DNA from: RHKX01 sp963826475 | GTDB taxonomy: Bacteria > Actinomycetota > Thermoleophilia > Solirubrobacterales > 70-9 | Reading direction: 5' to 3' | Assembly: GCA_963826475.1 (NCBI GenBank) | Contig: CAWGXC010000001.1 | Coordinates: 245,945-309,944 of the forward strand | Length of the DNA stretch: 64,000 bases | Part shown: positions 17,280 to 24,951 of the stretch, in pieces | How the letters are laid out: each line of letters begins with the position of its first letter | Numbering within the stretch: the stretch's first letter is position 1 | Made by a program: the position numbers and the translations under genes | Notes under the pieces: generated by a model | The model's input: only the letters and a program-made list of their open reading frames with translations | Database searches by the model: none | What the model was told of the DNA's origin: nothing

Positions 17280-18176
17280 ATGCTTCTCATCGCCGGTTCG
17301 ACCGGCTACGTCGGGGGACTCCTGGCGAATCAGCTGGCCGGACGCGGCGTCGCGGTGCGCTGCATGGCGCGTTCGCCGCAGAAGGCAGCCGGCAGCTTCG
17401 ACGATCGCTGCGAGATCGTCCGCGGCGACGTGCTGGAGCCCGAATCGCTCAAGCCGGCCCTGGAGGGCATCGAGCTCGCCTACTACCTCGTCCATTCGAT
17501 GGGCCGCGGCGGCGACGGCGACTTCGGCGAGCGCGATCGGCAGGGAGCCCGGAACTTCGCCGAGGCGGCGAAGGAGGCGGGCGTCAAGCGCATCGTTTAC
17601 CTGGGTGGCCTCGGTGAGGGCAAGTCCGAGCACCTCCGCTCGCGCCAGGAGACGGCGGAGCAGCTCGCTTCGACCGGCATCCCCCTCACCTACTTCCGTG
17701 CCGCGATCGTGATCGGAGCGGGTAGCGAGTCGTTGCGGACCGTCGCCTATCTGGTCAAGCGGTTGCCGGCCATGATCACGCCGAGCTGGACGAAGACCAA
17801 GACGCAGCCGATCGCCGCGGCCGACGTGGTCGCATTCCTGGCCGCGGCACCTGACGTTCCGGAGTCGAGTGGCCGCGAGATCGAAATCGGCGGCCCCGAC
17901 GTGACCACGTATGGCGGCCTGCTCGATCTGGCTGCCGAGGCTCAGGGGATGCGCAGGCGCCCACGCCTCGGGGTGCCGCTCCTCTCGCCGACCCTCAGCT
18001 CGCACTGGATCGGGCTGATCACCCCGGTCGACACCGGCGTCGCCCGCCCGCTCGTCGAGGGCCTCTCGACTGAGACGATCGTCAACGACCCCTCTGGAAT
18101 GGAGCTCTTCGACGTCGAGGGGACGCCGCTCGTGGAGGCGATGCGCGAGGCGGTCCCCGGGGCGCTCGCGAAGTAG
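17280..18176 (+). CDS. NAD(P)H-binding SDR-like (NmrA-type) protein
   Basis: 298 residues with an N-terminal Rossmann fold: LLIAGSTGYVGGLLANQL is the nucleotide loop, followed by CMARSPQ and GDVLEPESL. The middle (AGVKRIVYLGGLGEG, then TYFRAAIVIGAGS) is typical of atypical SDRs and NmrA-like proteins that lack the YxxxK catalytic pair. The C-terminal part (IEIGGPDVTTYGGLLDLAAEAQGMRRR) matches proteins described as NAD(P)H-binding with a DUF2867-like relation. Starts 9 bp after glpX, so probably one transcript. Substrate unknown. Confidence 0.8.
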   Translation: MLLIAGSTGYVGGLLANQLAGRGVAVRCMARSPQKAAGSFDDRCEIVRGDVLEPESLKPALEGIELAYYLVHSMGRGGDGDFGERDRQGARNFAEAAKEAGVKRIVYLGGLGEGKSEHLRSRQETAEQLASTGIPLTYFRAAIVIGAGSESLRTVAYLVKRLPAMITPSWTKTKTQPIAAADVVAFLAAAPDVPESSGREIEIGGPDVTTYGGLLDLAAEAQGMRRRPRLGVPLLSPTLSSHWIGLITPVDTGVARPLVEGLSTETIVNDPSGMELFDVEGTPLVEAMREAVPGALAK

Positions 18177-18212
18177 GGCCTCACCCGAGGTCGACGTTCA
18201 CGACCCCGGCAC

Positions 18213-19097
18213 TCACTCGATGCCCGGCGGCTCCTGGATCGCTTTGAAGCTGCCGGTCATCCCTCGCACCGTCCCGGTGTCGTGCAGCTCGAAGCGGAGA
18301 GCGTTGATCACCCCGCCCGCGAGCAGGCCGAGCGCCAGCGCGTAGAACCAGAGCAGCGCGACGAGTACGAAGCTGACGATCCGGCCGAACTCCCCGATCG
18401 TCGAGATGTTGACCAGGTAGATGGGGAAGACGACGTTGGCGACGCCACCGGCGAGGCTCATGAAGAGGGCGCCCGGCCAGACCCCCCGCCACGGCAGGTG
18501 CCCTTTGGGGACGGCCCAGTAGATCAGGCAGAGGATCAGGAACGTGATCATCAGGCCGCCGAAGATCAGGAGCAGGTTGGCGAGCCAATCGATACCCGAC
18601 AGCCCGAGGGGCAGATCGTCAGTGCCGGCGATGACGACGCTCTCCATGGCCGGGACCGAGACGCTCGCGGCGAGGAAGACCGCGACGACGGCGAGCATGA
18701 TCAGCGAGAAGCGCTTCTGCTCGACCCAGCCTCGGCATTCGACGTGGTAGATCCGACAGAAAGCCGTGTCCATGGCGCCCCAGAACGACGCCCCGATCCA
18801 GAGCCCGGCGACGATCGCCACGATCCCGATCTCGGTCGAGTTCGTTCGCAGCTGGTCGAGGCTCGACCTCAGCGTGTCCTGCTCGGTCGATGGGAAGAGC
18901 TCGCCGAGATCGCGGAGGATGCTCGCCTGGACGTCGGGGCTCTGCAGCAGTTGACCGGCGATGAAGAGAAGCAGCAGCGCGAACGGAAAGAGCGAGAGCA
19001 TCAGGTTGTAGGCCACCATCGCGGCCATCCCGGTGACGTTCTCCTCGTACGCGCGCCTCCAGAACGCCTTGAGGCCCCGTCGCGCGCTCCCGGTCAA
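18213..19097 (-). CDS. YihY/BrkB-family inner-membrane protein
   Basis: 294 residues with six helices in the YihY/virulence-factor BrkB pattern. The N-terminal amphipathic stretch GLKAFWRRAYEENVTGMAAM is followed by MLSLFPFALLLLFIAGQLL, and the VLVALLWFYALALGLLAGG helix near the end is typical. The family was once called ribonuclease BN by error; its real role is unknown, possibly transport. TTG start overlapping the previous gene's TGA, so coupled to the 109-residue protein upstream. Confidence 0.85.
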   Translation of the reverse strand: MTGSARRGLKAFWRRAYEENVTGMAAMVAYNLMLSLFPFALLLLFIAGQLLQSPDVQASILRDLGELFPSTEQDTLRSSLDQLRTNSTEIGIVAIVAGLWIGASFWGAMDTAFCRIYHVECRGWVEQKRFSLIMLAVVAVFLAASVSVPAMESVVIAGTDDLPLGLSGIDWLANLLLIFGGLMITFLILCLIYWAVPKGHLPWRGVWPGALFMSLAGGVANVVFPIYLVNISTIGEFGRIVSFVLVALLWFYALALGLLAGGVINALRFELHDTGTVRGMTGSFKAIQEPPGIE

Positions 19098-19423
19098 GTT
19101 CGGTCGACGGCACCGCGCAGGGCCGCTGCGGCGCGCCCCGCGAGACGCAGGCCCAGCGTGGCCGCTCCGCCCGCGATGGCGATGCCGGTCCGCGCCAGGG
19201 CCTCGAGCTCAGCCGTCGACGAGGTCTCTTTCGAGGTGCCCTCCTGCGAAGCACGGGACGCAGCCTCCGCGGGCGCCTCCTCCGCGGGCGCCTCAGCTTC
19301 GGCTCGGTCGGAGCGCCTCGGGCTCCTCACGGTGGGCCGGTTGCGGGGAAGGTTCCCCAACACCCCGAAGGCCTGATCGGGCCGTTGTTGATCCACGGGC
19401 GGGTCGCTGCCGTTATCGCTCAT
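19094..19423 (-). CDS. Hypothetical disordered protein with a C-terminal hydrophobic helix
   Basis: 109 residues, not recognised. Residues 1-70 are rich in Ala, Glu, Ser, Arg and Pro (EAEAPAEEAPAEAASRASQ) and look disordered. Residues 74-105 (LEALARTGIAIAGGAATLGL) form one hydrophobic or amphipathic helix. Similar small proteins often precede YihY genes in actinobacteria. The coupling (TTGA overlap) suggests it works with, or localises, the YihY protein. Confidence 0.6.
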   Translation of the reverse strand: MSDNGSDPPVDQQRPDQAFGVLGNLPRNRPTVRSPRRSDRAEAEAPAEEAPAEAASRASQEGTSKETSSTAELEALARTGIAIAGGAATLGLRLAGRAAAALRGAVDRT

Positions 19424-19533
19424 GCGGCTATTTCATCGGGTATTGCGGACGAACGCGCCGCCGGCTCGAGATCGCGTGCATGAAATACGGAGTAACCGGG
19501 TAGTTCGCCCGGTGTAAAGCACCGGACCGGGGG

Positions 19534-19558
19534 CAAGACGATCTCCTTCGGGGTCTTG
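19534..19558. promoter_or_regulatory. Inverted repeat overlapping the sigA -35
   Basis: CAAGAC - 13 nt - GTCTTG; the right arm shares three bases with the TTGACT -35 hexamer. A protein bound here would compete with RNA polymerase. Operator role is inference. A second small inverted repeat (CCGGTG-taaag-CACCGG) lies at 19509-19525. Confidence 0.35.
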
Positions 19559-19584
19559 ACTTCAGAAAGTATAGTGACTACAAT
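19556..19584 (+). promoter_or_regulatory. Near-consensus housekeeping promoter of sigA
   Basis: TTGACT (19556-19561), exactly 17 bp spacer, TACAAT (19579-19584). One mismatch to consensus in each hexamer. Transcription would start near 19591, giving a leader of about 177 nt before the sigma-factor ATG. It is the clearest -35/-10 pair I found in the window. Confidence 0.85.
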
Positions 19585-19767
19585 CCATCGTCGTTAGTTC
19601 GTCTTGGCCGGGCGGACCGAAGCGACAGCGACGAAGCGGGGTTTGGACGAATCCCGGCAATCGGCGCCAGCGGCTCATGTTCGTGGGCCGCCGTTCGATA
19701 GACCAGAGACCTACGCGGGCGCCTGAGCCGCACTCAACTCAGGAGAAACGGAGCAACTGAACACCGA
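19585..19767 (+). other. Long 5' leader of sigA with a possible 27-codon upstream reading frame
   Basis: The leader is long for this genome, where many mRNAs seem leaderless. Inside it, an ATG at 19677 opens a 27-codon frame (MFVGRRSIDQRPTRAPEPHS, then seven more residues) that ends with TGA at 19758-19760, 7 bp before the sigA ATG. AGGAGA at 19741 sits inside it, about 20 nt before the sigA start. Whether the small frame is translated is unknown; no riboswitch class was recognised. Confidence 0.4.
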
Positions 19768-20862
19768 ATGCTAGTAGCTGAGCTTCAGGAACTTGAAGAG
19801 GTAAAGAATCTGCTGAGCAAGGGTCAGCAGGTCGGCGTACTGACCTTCGGCGAGATCGCGACCGCGGTCTCCGAGGTCGACGTGGACGAGGGCGACATCG
19901 AGGAGCTGTACGGGCACCTCGAGAAGTCCGGGATCGAGCTGGTCGAGGACGTCGACCCGGCGCAGACCACCGCGCCCGAGCGCGACGACGGCAAGCGCAA
20001 GCGTCGCAGCAAGGCGACGATCGACCTCAAGCCCGATATGACCACCGACTCCCTCCAGCTCTTCCTGAAGGACATCGGCAAGGTCCGCCTGCTGACCGCG
20101 GCCGAGGAGGTCGAGCTCGCCAAGCGCATCGAGCGTGGTGACCTCGCCGCCAAGGAGAAGATGGTCGAGTCCAACCTGCGGCTCGTCGTCTCGATCGCCA
20201 AGAACTACCGCAACCAGGGGCTGCCGTTCCTCGACCTGATCCAGGAGGGCACGCTCGGACTGGTCCGCGCCGCCGAGAAGTTCGACTACCGCAAGGGCTT
20301 CAAGTTCTCGACGTACGCGACCTGGTGGATTCGCCAGGCGATCGCTCGCGCGCTCGCCGACAAGGCGCGCACCATCCGGATTCCGGTCCACGTCGTGGAG
20401 AAGCTGAACAAGATCGGCCGCGCCGAGCGCAAGCTCGTCACCGAGCTCGGTCGTGAGCCCACGCCGGAGGAGATCGCCGACGTGACCGGCATCGAGCCCG
20501 ACGAGGTCGACTCGATCAAGCGCTCCGCGCAGGCCCCGGTCTCGCTCGAGAAGCCCGTCGGCGACGAGGAGGAGTCGGAGTTCGGTCAGTTCATCGCTGA
20601 CGAGAAGGCCGAGTCCCCCTTCGATCGTGCCGCGGATCTGCTCACGAAGGAGGCCCTGCGCGAGGCGCTGGAGAATCTCTCCTACCGCGAGCGCCGGGTG
20701 CTCGAGCTCCGCTACGGGCTCGGCGGCGAGCATCCGCGCACGCTCGACGAGGTCGGCCGGACGTTCAACGTGACGCGCGAACGGATCCGCCAGATCGAGA
20801 ATCAGTCGCTGAAGAAGCTGCAGACTCTCGCCGAGGCGCAGAAACTGCGCGAGGTCGCCTAG
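19768..20862 (+). CDS. sigA: Primary RNA polymerase sigma factor (RpoD/SigA)
   Basis: Sigma-70 group 1 protein, 364 residues. A region 1.1-like N-terminus (about 1-65) precedes an acidic-to-basic linker ending GKRKRRSKATIDLKPD, then region 1.2 (DSLQLFLKDIGKVRLLTAAE). Region 2 has GLPFLDLIQEGTLGLVRAAE and FSTYATWWIRQAIARALADK, region 3 LGREPTPEEIADVTG, and region 4 the helix-turn-helix VTRERIRQIENQSLKKLQ. The complete region 1.2-2 set marks it as the housekeeping factor, and the strong promoter upstream fits that role. It would recognise the TTGACT/TACAAT promoter before its own gene. Confidence 0.95.
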   Translation: MLVAELQELEEVKNLLSKGQQVGVLTFGEIATAVSEVDVDEGDIEELYGHLEKSGIELVEDVDPAQTTAPERDDGKRKRRSKATIDLKPDMTTDSLQLFLKDIGKVRLLTAAEEVELAKRIERGDLAAKEKMVESNLRLVVSIAKNYRNQGLPFLDLIQEGTLGLVRAAEKFDYRKGFKFSTYATWWIRQAIARALADKARTIRIPVHVVEKLNKIGRAERKLVTELGREPTPEEIADVTGIEPDEVDSIKRSAQAPVSLEKPVGDEEESEFGQFIADEKAESPFDRAADLLTKEALREALENLSYRERRVLELRYGLGGEHPRTLDEVGRTFNVTRERIRQIENQSLKKLQTLAEAQKLREVA

Positions 20863-20897
20863 CCCCTGACGACCCAGGGGTAACCCGAGAGATCGGG
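20863..20897 (+). terminator. Two small hairpins after sigA
   Basis: CCCCTG-acgacc-CAGGGG (20863-20880) begins right at the sigA stop. CCCGA-gaga-TCGGG follows (20884-20897). No U-run. Together they could end or stabilise the sigA mRNA. Confidence 0.45.
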
Positions 20898-21003
20898 CGA
20901 CTCAGCGCCCCCGCCGCCCTGGCGCGGGGAACGAAGCACAGAGGAAGCGGACACACCGAGCCAGCGCCGGGGTCCGCGCATAGGAAGAAGGACGGAGCAT
21001 CGA

Positions 21004-21342
21004 ATGAGCACTGCAACCAAGACCCGAACTGACGAATGGACCTGCGCCCGCTGCGAGATGACCAGCCGGTGGACTCAGGGCCTCGGCGCCGAGGCGCCGC
21101 CCAACTGGGAGCGCGTCAACGGGCAGTTCTACTGCCTGGTCTGCCGCCGCGAGCGCGCCATCGACGAGGCGATCGCTCAGGCCGGCGATGTCAGCACCGC
21201 TGATCGCGCCAAGCTCCGCTCATCAGCGGTCGTGGACTTCGAGCTCGACCGTAACCCCGATCGCACCGAGGGCGAGATCGCCAAGGCGGCACGGGCATCG
21301 ATCAGCGCAGTCCGCAAGGCCCGCAAGCGCCGCCCCTCCTGA
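21004..21342 (+). CDS. Small zinc-ribbon/helix-turn-helix-like hypothetical protein
   Basis: 112 residues. The N-terminal half holds two CxxC pairs (WTCARCEMTS at about 13-16, FYCLVCRRERA at about 42-45), a probable zinc ribbon. The C-terminal half (DRAKLRSSAVVDFELDRNPD...EGEIAKAARASISAVRKARK) looks like a small helical DNA-binding domain with a basic recognition helix. A purine-rich AAGGACGGAG precedes the ATG. It sits between sigA and pilT; a nucleic-acid-binding role is inferred. No named family recognised. Confidence 0.65.
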   Translation: MSTATKTRTDEWTCARCEMTSRWTQGLGAEAPPNWERVNGQFYCLVCRRERAIDEAIAQAGDVSTADRAKLRSSAVVDFELDRNPDRTEGEIAKAARASISAVRKARKRRPS

Positions 21343-21350
21343 CGGACTGC

Positions 21351-21371
21351 GAGGCGCCGACTCGGCGCCTC
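21351..21371 (+). terminator. Perfect 9-bp hairpin
   Basis: GAGGCGCCG-act-CGGCGCCTC, 9 bp with a 3-nt loop, just after the small zinc-ribbon gene. No T-run follows, but the stem is strong and well placed for termination before pilT. Confidence 0.6.
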
Positions 21372-21437
21372 ATCAGGCTGAACTCGGGGTGCTCGATTTC
21401 GCGCTCAAGGATGTGGACACCCGGCCGATAGGGGGGC

Positions 21438-22643
21438 ATGGCTTTCAACGTCGATGACTCACTGCGCCATGTCGTGCAGACCTTTGCATCCGATCTGCAC
21501 CTCAAGGTCGGCGCCCCGCCGATGGCTCGCGTCCACGGGTCCCTCGCGCCGATCCCGGGGGCGCCGCCCCTGAAGCCTCAGGACACGGTTGACGCCCTGC
21601 GCAGGATGGTCGGCGACGGCCCCGCCCTGAAGGAGTTCGAGGAGGAGGGGGAGGCCGACTTCTCCTACTCGATCCGGCAGGTATCCCGATTTCGAGTCAG
21701 CGCGTTTCGCCAGCGCGGCTCGATCTCGATCGTCTGCCGCGTCATCCCATTCCAGGTTCGCACCATCGATGACCTCGGACTTCCCGAGGCGATTCGCAAG
21801 CTGGCGGACGAGCGCCGCGGAATCGTCCTGCTGACCGGCACCACCGGATCCGGTAAGTCGACGACCCTGGCGGCGATGATCAACCACATCAACACGAACC
21901 GTGCAGAGCACGTGATCACGCTCGAGGATCCAATCGAGTACCTGCACGCCGACAAGCGCGCGATCATCAATCAGCGCGAGGTCGGCACCGACACCAAGAG
22001 CTTCCCCAAGGCCATGCGCCGCGTTCTGCGCCAGGACCCCGACGTGATCCTGATCGGCGAGATGCGCGACGAGGAGACCGTCCGGACCGCGCTGAGCGCC
22101 GCCGAGACCGGCCACCTGGTGCTCTCGACGCTGCACACCCTCGACGCGACCGAGACGATCAACCGGATCATCGACTTCTTCCCGCCCCACCTGCAGCAGC
22201 AGGCCAGGGTCATGCTCGCCTCCACCCTGCGAGGTGCCGTCTCCCAGCGCCTCGTGCCGACGGCCGACGGCGCCGGCCGGATCGCCGCCGCCGAGATCCT
22301 GATCGTCACCGGCCGCGTCCAGGACCTGATCCTGAGCCCCGGTGAGACCGGCAAGATCAGCCAGGTCATCTCGGAGGGCGAGTACTACGGGATGCAGACC
22401 TTCGACCAGTCGCTCCTCGAGCACGTCAATTCGGGCAGGGTCGACGAGAAGACGGCGATGGACTACGCATCGAGCCCGCACGACTTCAAGTTGATGCTCG
22501 CGGCGGCGGGCCGGCACGCCAGCGATGTGTCTCAGATGGGCCACGCGCCGGAGGCGCCGGCGGCCGCGCCCTCACCGGTGGCCAACAACGGCATCGGCAG
22601 TGGCACCGGAGGCTTCGCGGCCTCTGCCGGGCCCACCGGCTGA
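21438..22643 (+). CDS. pilT: Type IV pilus twitching ATPase PilT
   Basis: Hexameric retraction ATPase, 401 residues. The N-terminal PAS-like domain contains SDLHLKVGAPPMARVHGSL. Walker A is TGTTGSGKSTT (about 132-142), the Asp box ITLEDPIEYLH, Walker B VILIGEMRDEET, and the His box GHLVLSTLHTLDATETINRI. AEILIVTGRVQDLI and the C-terminal MQTFDQSLL are typical of PilT rather than PilB. A Gly/Ala/Pro-rich tail follows from about residue 365. No other pilus gene is adjacent, so assembly genes must be elsewhere. A retractor suggests surface motility or DNA uptake. Confidence 0.93.
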   Translation: MAFNVDDSLRHVVQTFASDLHLKVGAPPMARVHGSLAPIPGAPPLKPQDTVDALRRMVGDGPALKEFEEEGEADFSYSIRQVSRFRVSAFRQRGSISIVCRVIPFQVRTIDDLGLPEAIRKLADERRGIVLLTGTTGSGKSTTLAAMINHINTNRAEHVITLEDPIEYLHADKRAIINQREVGTDTKSFPKAMRRVLRQDPDVILIGEMRDEETVRTALSAAETGHLVLSTLHTLDATETINRIIDFFPPHLQQQARVMLASTLRGAVSQRLVPTADGAGRIAAAEILIVTGRVQDLILSPGETGKISQVISEGEYYGMQTFDQSLLEHVNSGRVDEKTAMDYASSPHDFKLMLAAAGRHASDVSQMGHAPEAPAAAPSPVANNGIGSGTGGFAASAGPTG

Positions 22644-22665
22644 GCAACGGCCGCGAACGCACTTC

Positions 22666-22688
22666 ACTTCCTGAAGTATTGCTATCCT
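22666..22688 (+). promoter_or_regulatory. Candidate HxlR operator and -10 box
   Basis: Perfect inverted repeat ACTTC-CT-GAAGT (22666-22677), followed six bases later by TATCCT (22683-22688), a TAnnnT -10 ending 4 nt before the GTG at 22693. A regulator bound to the repeat would cover the promoter, so autoregulation by the HxlR protein is likely. Confidence 0.5.
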
Positions 22689-22692
22689 CGTT

Positions 22693-23094
22693 GTGTCCGG
22701 GCGGTCGAAGGACGCCCACCGGGCCTTTCACGATATGCCGAGCGATACCGACACCGATTGCCCAGTCTGCGCTTGCGCCGAGATCATCTCGGGGAAGTGG
22801 ACCCTTCTGGTCATCCGCGATCTCGCCGCCGAGAACCGCCGCTTCTGCGAGCTCGAGCGATCACTCGAGGGGATCAGCCCCCGGACCCTCTCCCTGCGCC
22901 TTCGCGCGCTCGAGGAATGCGGCGTCGTCGAGCGCCACACCTACCCCGAGGTTCCCCCTCGCGTCGAATATGCGCTGACCGAGAAGGGCAGGGCGCTGTC
23001 ACCGCTGATCGAGGACATGCGCAGCTACGGGCGTACCTGGCTCGGCGTCTCGGAGGCCGGCGCTCAGGCCGCGCCTGAGCCCGTCTCCGTCTAG
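22693..23094 (+). CDS. HxlR-family winged-helix transcriptional regulator
   Basis: 133 residues from the GTG (120 from the alternative ATG at 22735). Typical HxlR core: CPVCACAEIISGKWTLLVIR, FCELERSLEGISPRTLSLRL (recognition helix), LEECGVVERHTYPEVPPRVE and YALTEKGRAL. Family members bind as dimers, and several sense quinones, aldehydes or oxidants through the N-terminal cysteine. Here CPVCAC gives three cysteines, which favours a redox sensor. The GTG fits the upstream -10, and an inverted repeat between the two suggests self-repression. Its target genes are not evident. Confidence 0.85.
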   Translation: MSGRSKDAHRAFHDMPSDTDTDCPVCACAEIISGKWTLLVIRDLAAENRRFCELERSLEGISPRTLSLRLRALEECGVVERHTYPEVPPRVEYALTEKGRALSPLIEDMRSYGRTWLGVSEAGAQAAPEPVSV

Positions 23095-23180
23095 GCCGTT
23101 CGCTCCCCTCTCGTCCCGAGCCCCGGACGGGCGCTGGGACGAAAACCGTAATCCGCAAGGAAACTTGCAGTCAAGGAGGC

Positions 23181-24944
23181 GTGCTCGCCCGGGCGAAGAC
23201 CGGCTGCGTGCGCGATCTACATCTGAGACACACCCTGAAGAGCCTGGCTCGCGACGCCTCAGAGGTCCTGTCCGACCTCGTCGAGGGCGGCCAGGAGATC
23301 CCTTACGAGCTCAGCGAGCCGACCGACGGCTTCGCCCTCTGCCAGTACCAGCCGCTGACCGCCCGATTCGTGCGCGACAACGCGACCGAGCTGCGCGAGC
23401 TTCCCACCTTCATCGAGGCATCGGAGACGATGCGCAAGGCCGAGCTCGCCGGGACTTACCTGGAGGAGGCCGGGATCGCACCGCCGACCGACTCCACCGA
23501 GCGCTCGACCCTCGCCGTCACCTACTTCCTGGCCCGCCTCTGGGACGGCTCGGCGGATTTCGAGATCGACGAGGATCGCTTCGCGGCGACGATCGCCGAG
23601 ATCGAGGAGTGCGCCGAGCCCGAGGCCGGAGAGGTGGAGGCGATCGTGCCTCTGATCGGCTTCCAGATGCCCGCCACCCGCCTCGACCTCAACGGAGCCT
23701 CGATCGTCCGTGCCGACGCGGTTGACGTTCCTGCCGACGCCGCCCGCGGCGAGCGCCCGAGTGGTGCGGCATGGGAGCCGACCTTCCTGATCAGCGCCAG
23801 GGTGTCCCTGGACCCCGACGGCAGCCTCGGCGGCGCCGGCGAGCGGGTCGCCCGCACCTTCGAGCGGGTTGTGACGACGCTTCGCCTCCACAAGCCGGGT
23901 GGCGTCGGTCTCGCTCCTCACGGATGGGTTCGGGTCGCCGGTGACCGCTGGCGCCGGATCTCCACCGGAGCCGGGCGCCCCCGTCCCGGCGGCTACCGCC
24001 TGACGGAGCCGGACCTACTGGAGCTGCCCGACTTCGCCCGGATCGTCTGCGTGCACCCGCGCCGCGTCGGTCGCCTGCGCCGTGCGCTGCTCCGCTTCGA
24101 GGCCGGGCTCGACCGCCGTGGAGCGATCGATGCGCTCAACGACCACCTGCTTGCGCTGCGCTTCCTCCTCGAGGGAGAGGGGCCGGCCGGCGTCGGGCTG
24201 CCGATGCGGGTCGCCGCCCTGGCCTCCGAGGGCGACGACCGGACTGAGGCCAAGCACGCGATCGAACAGGCGATCGCGCTCGAGCGCGAGCTCTGGAGCG
24301 GAGAATCCGCCCGGACCGAGGGTTCAGCCGGTCCGTCGGAGATCGCAGCTCAGGTCGAGGAGCTCCTGCGGACGATCCTGCGTCGCGGCGTCGTCGGCGA
24401 GCTCGGGGCCGATCTGCGCGCCGCTGCGGACGAGACCCTCCTCGCCGACGGGCTCGCCTTCGGTGACGGCGCCGGAAGCGAGCGCGGCGATACGACTGAG
24501 TGGGACATGGAGCCCGAGCCCGAGATCGAGGTCCATGCCATGGCTGACGAGAACTTCGACCTGCCCGACGCCGAGGCGATCACGGTGACGCGAGGCTCCG
24601 GGATCACCGACCACGACTCGCTCGGACCCGATCCGGTCGAGGACGAGCTCGCCGCCCCCCGAGCGTTCGAGTTCGTCGATGAGGAGGAGGATCCCGGGAC
24701 CGCCGAGAGGCGCATGCCCCCCGTGCTGGTCGAGCCCGAGCCGACGCTCGGATCCGACTGGCTCGATGAGGTCCCGGGAGAGGCGACGATGGACTTTCCG
24801 GCGCGCTCCAACCACCTTTCGGAGCTCGCGCGTCCGCCGCTGGACCGCGAGGAGGTCAAGGAGCGGGTCAACTATCTGTTCCCGCGGACCGAGACCAACT
24901 GGACCGTGGGCGGCCGTGCGCCGCGCCGAGCGGCCGCGGGCTGA
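23181..24944 (+). CDS. Large hypothetical protein, HEPN-like segment
   Basis: 587 residues; no family recognised with confidence. Residues 1-200 are acidic and helical. About 300-400 (RRGAIDALNDHLLALRFLLE, later AKHAIEQAIALERELWSGES) resemble the helical core of ApeA-type HEPN proteins, but the RxxxxH catalytic motif of active HEPN nucleases is not seen. Residues 430-560 are acidic and low-complexity, ending in a short conserved-looking tail RPPLDREEVKERVNYLFPRT. AAGGAGG directly precedes the GTG with unusually tight spacing; an in-frame GTG at 23208 is an alternative. It converges on the ArsA gene pair and may be a lineage-specific partner of that region. Confidence 0.6.
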   Translation: MLARAKTGCVRDLHLRHTLKSLARDASEVLSDLVEGGQEIPYELSEPTDGFALCQYQPLTARFVRDNATELRELPTFIEASETMRKAELAGTYLEEAGIAPPTDSTERSTLAVTYFLARLWDGSADFEIDEDRFAATIAEIEECAEPEAGEVEAIVPLIGFQMPATRLDLNGASIVRADAVDVPADAARGERPSGAAWEPTFLISARVSLDPDGSLGGAGERVARTFERVVTTLRLHKPGGVGLAPHGWVRVAGDRWRRISTGAGRPRPGGYRLTEPDLLELPDFARIVCVHPRRVGRLRRALLRFEAGLDRRGAIDALNDHLLALRFLLEGEGPAGVGLPMRVAALASEGDDRTEAKHAIEQAIALERELWSGESARTEGSAGPSEIAAQVEELLRTILRRGVVGELGADLRAAADETLLADGLAFGDGAGSERGDTTEWDMEPEPEIEVHAMADENFDLPDAEAITVTRGSGITDHDSLGPDPVEDELAAPRAFEFVDEEEDPGTAERRMPPVLVEPEPTLGSDWLDEVPGEATMDFPARSNHLSELARPPLDREEVKERVNYLFPRTETNWTVGGRAPRRAAAG

Positions 24945-24951
24945 ACCGCGT

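Noticed and set aside
19500..19535. Possible tRNA-like hairpin before the sigA promoter
   Set aside because: Only a 6-bp stem; no cloverleaf, anticodon arm or TTCRA loop.
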